From Acidimicrobiales bacterium (GTDB taxonomy: Bacteria; Actinomycetota; Acidimicrobiia; Acidimicrobiales; CADCSY01), in contig DATKDW010000070.1 in assembly GCA_035512495.1 (NCBI GenBank), forward strand, positions 1 through 57,920: a DNA stretch of 57,920 bases. The letters run 5' to 3'. Below the pieces are notes generated by a model. It worked only from the letters and a program-made list of their open reading frames with translations. It was not told the origin of the DNA and made no database searches. How positions within the stretch are numbered: the first letter of the stretch is position 1; each line of letters begins with the position of its first letter. The translations under genes and the position numbers were made by a program. Shown here piece by piece: positions 57,772 to 57,920 of this stretch.

Positions 57772-57920
57772 ATGGCAACCACGTACCAGTACAAGGTCCG
57801 CGACAAGGACGGCCGCCTCCTCCAGGGGTCGCTCGACGGCGACAGCTCGACCCTCGTCGCCGAGCGCCTCCGCACCATGGGCTACGTGCCGGTGGCCGTC
57901 GAGGCCCAAAAGGGCAGCGC
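57772..57920 (+). CDS. pilC: Type IV pilus inner-membrane platform protein PilC (partial)
   Basis: The first 49 residues of a protein cut by the window end. ATTYQYKVRDKDGRLLQG and ERLRTMGYVPVAVEA are the conserved N-terminal opening of PilC/GspF platform proteins. ATG 57772 follows GGGGAGAG at 57761-57768. It would couple PilB and PilT to the growing pilus in the membrane; its order after pilT is usual. Confidence 0.9.
   Translation, partial: MATTYQYKVRDKDGRLLQGSLDGDSSTLVAERLRTMGYVPVAVEAQKGS

Noticed and set aside
55929-57878. A 649-codon minus-strand frame opposite pilT
   Set aside because: It is antisense to pilT, whose motifs are complete, and its product has no recognisable domain.
1-57920. 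tRNA, rRNA, riboswitch or T-box elements
   Set aside because: I looked in each intergenic gap and saw no cloverleaf, T-box specifier region or recognisable riboswitch core. Gaps are short and hold mainly -10 boxes and simple hairpins. A covariance-model scan was not possible here.

Overview
The window is chromosomal, about 70% GC, and gene-dense. It suggests a free-living actinobacterium, most likely from a deep lineage such as the class Acidimicrobiia; that placement is inference. Support comes from the gene order, an InhA-like enoyl reductase, an F420:NADP oxidoreductase, an MshC-type mycothiol ligase, a phosphatidylinositol-mannoside gene set, and many starts placed 6-10 nt after a TANNNT -10 box (leaderless transcripts).

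Layout. 81-3133: phosphotransferase/DUF6285 pair, fabI (minus strand) and npdG. 3139-7406: mshC-like gene, thrS, a HIT protein and a small membrane protein. 7410-11773: a DinB-like gene (minus), then pgsA, an acyltransferase and a PimA-like mannosyltransferase, with an SDR gene inserted. 11787-14368 (minus): an AMIN-like lipoprotein and an LPXTG surface protein. 14603-19998: lemA, htpX, DUF3048, pdxS-pdxT, yebC and a peroxiredoxin preceded by a 19-codon leader frame. 20077-28306: ruvC-ruvA-ruvB-yajC-secD-secF-apt-relA. 28339-37973: acyl-CoA dehydrogenase, an anchored extracellular protein and an unusual branched-chain-type transporter operon. 37974-42292: an anchored unknown (minus) and hisS-aspS. 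42293-44260: a DUF559-type nuclease gene bracketed by two long palindromes, and an unknown membrane protein. 44293-51414: rarA, two small membrane proteins, alaS, ruvX, mltG, aroE. 51497-57920: a type IV pilus locus (DUF4388 protein, pilB, two unknown secreted proteins, pilT, start of pilC).

The housekeeping backbone follows the same order as the well-known Mycobacterium tuberculosis stretch from thrS (Rv2614c) to aroE (Rv2552c), so accessory insertions stand out: the SDR gene, the surface-protein pair, the transporter operon and the nuclease with its palindromes. The transporter operon is the most unusual part. A fused LivH-LivM permease overlaps a single polypeptide carrying a complete 12-helix MFS carrier plus LivF-like and LivG-like ATPases, which overlaps a binding protein held by an N-terminal membrane helix and a Gly-rich linker. 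A divergent neighbouring gene has nearly the same N-terminal anchor.

I saw no tRNA, rRNA, CRISPR array, IS element or origin. No stretch over 300 bases lacks a gene; the largest gaps (14369-14602 and 54410-54676) hold promoters and inverted repeats. Bases 1-80 show nothing recognisable beyond a ribosome-binding site at about 69-74.
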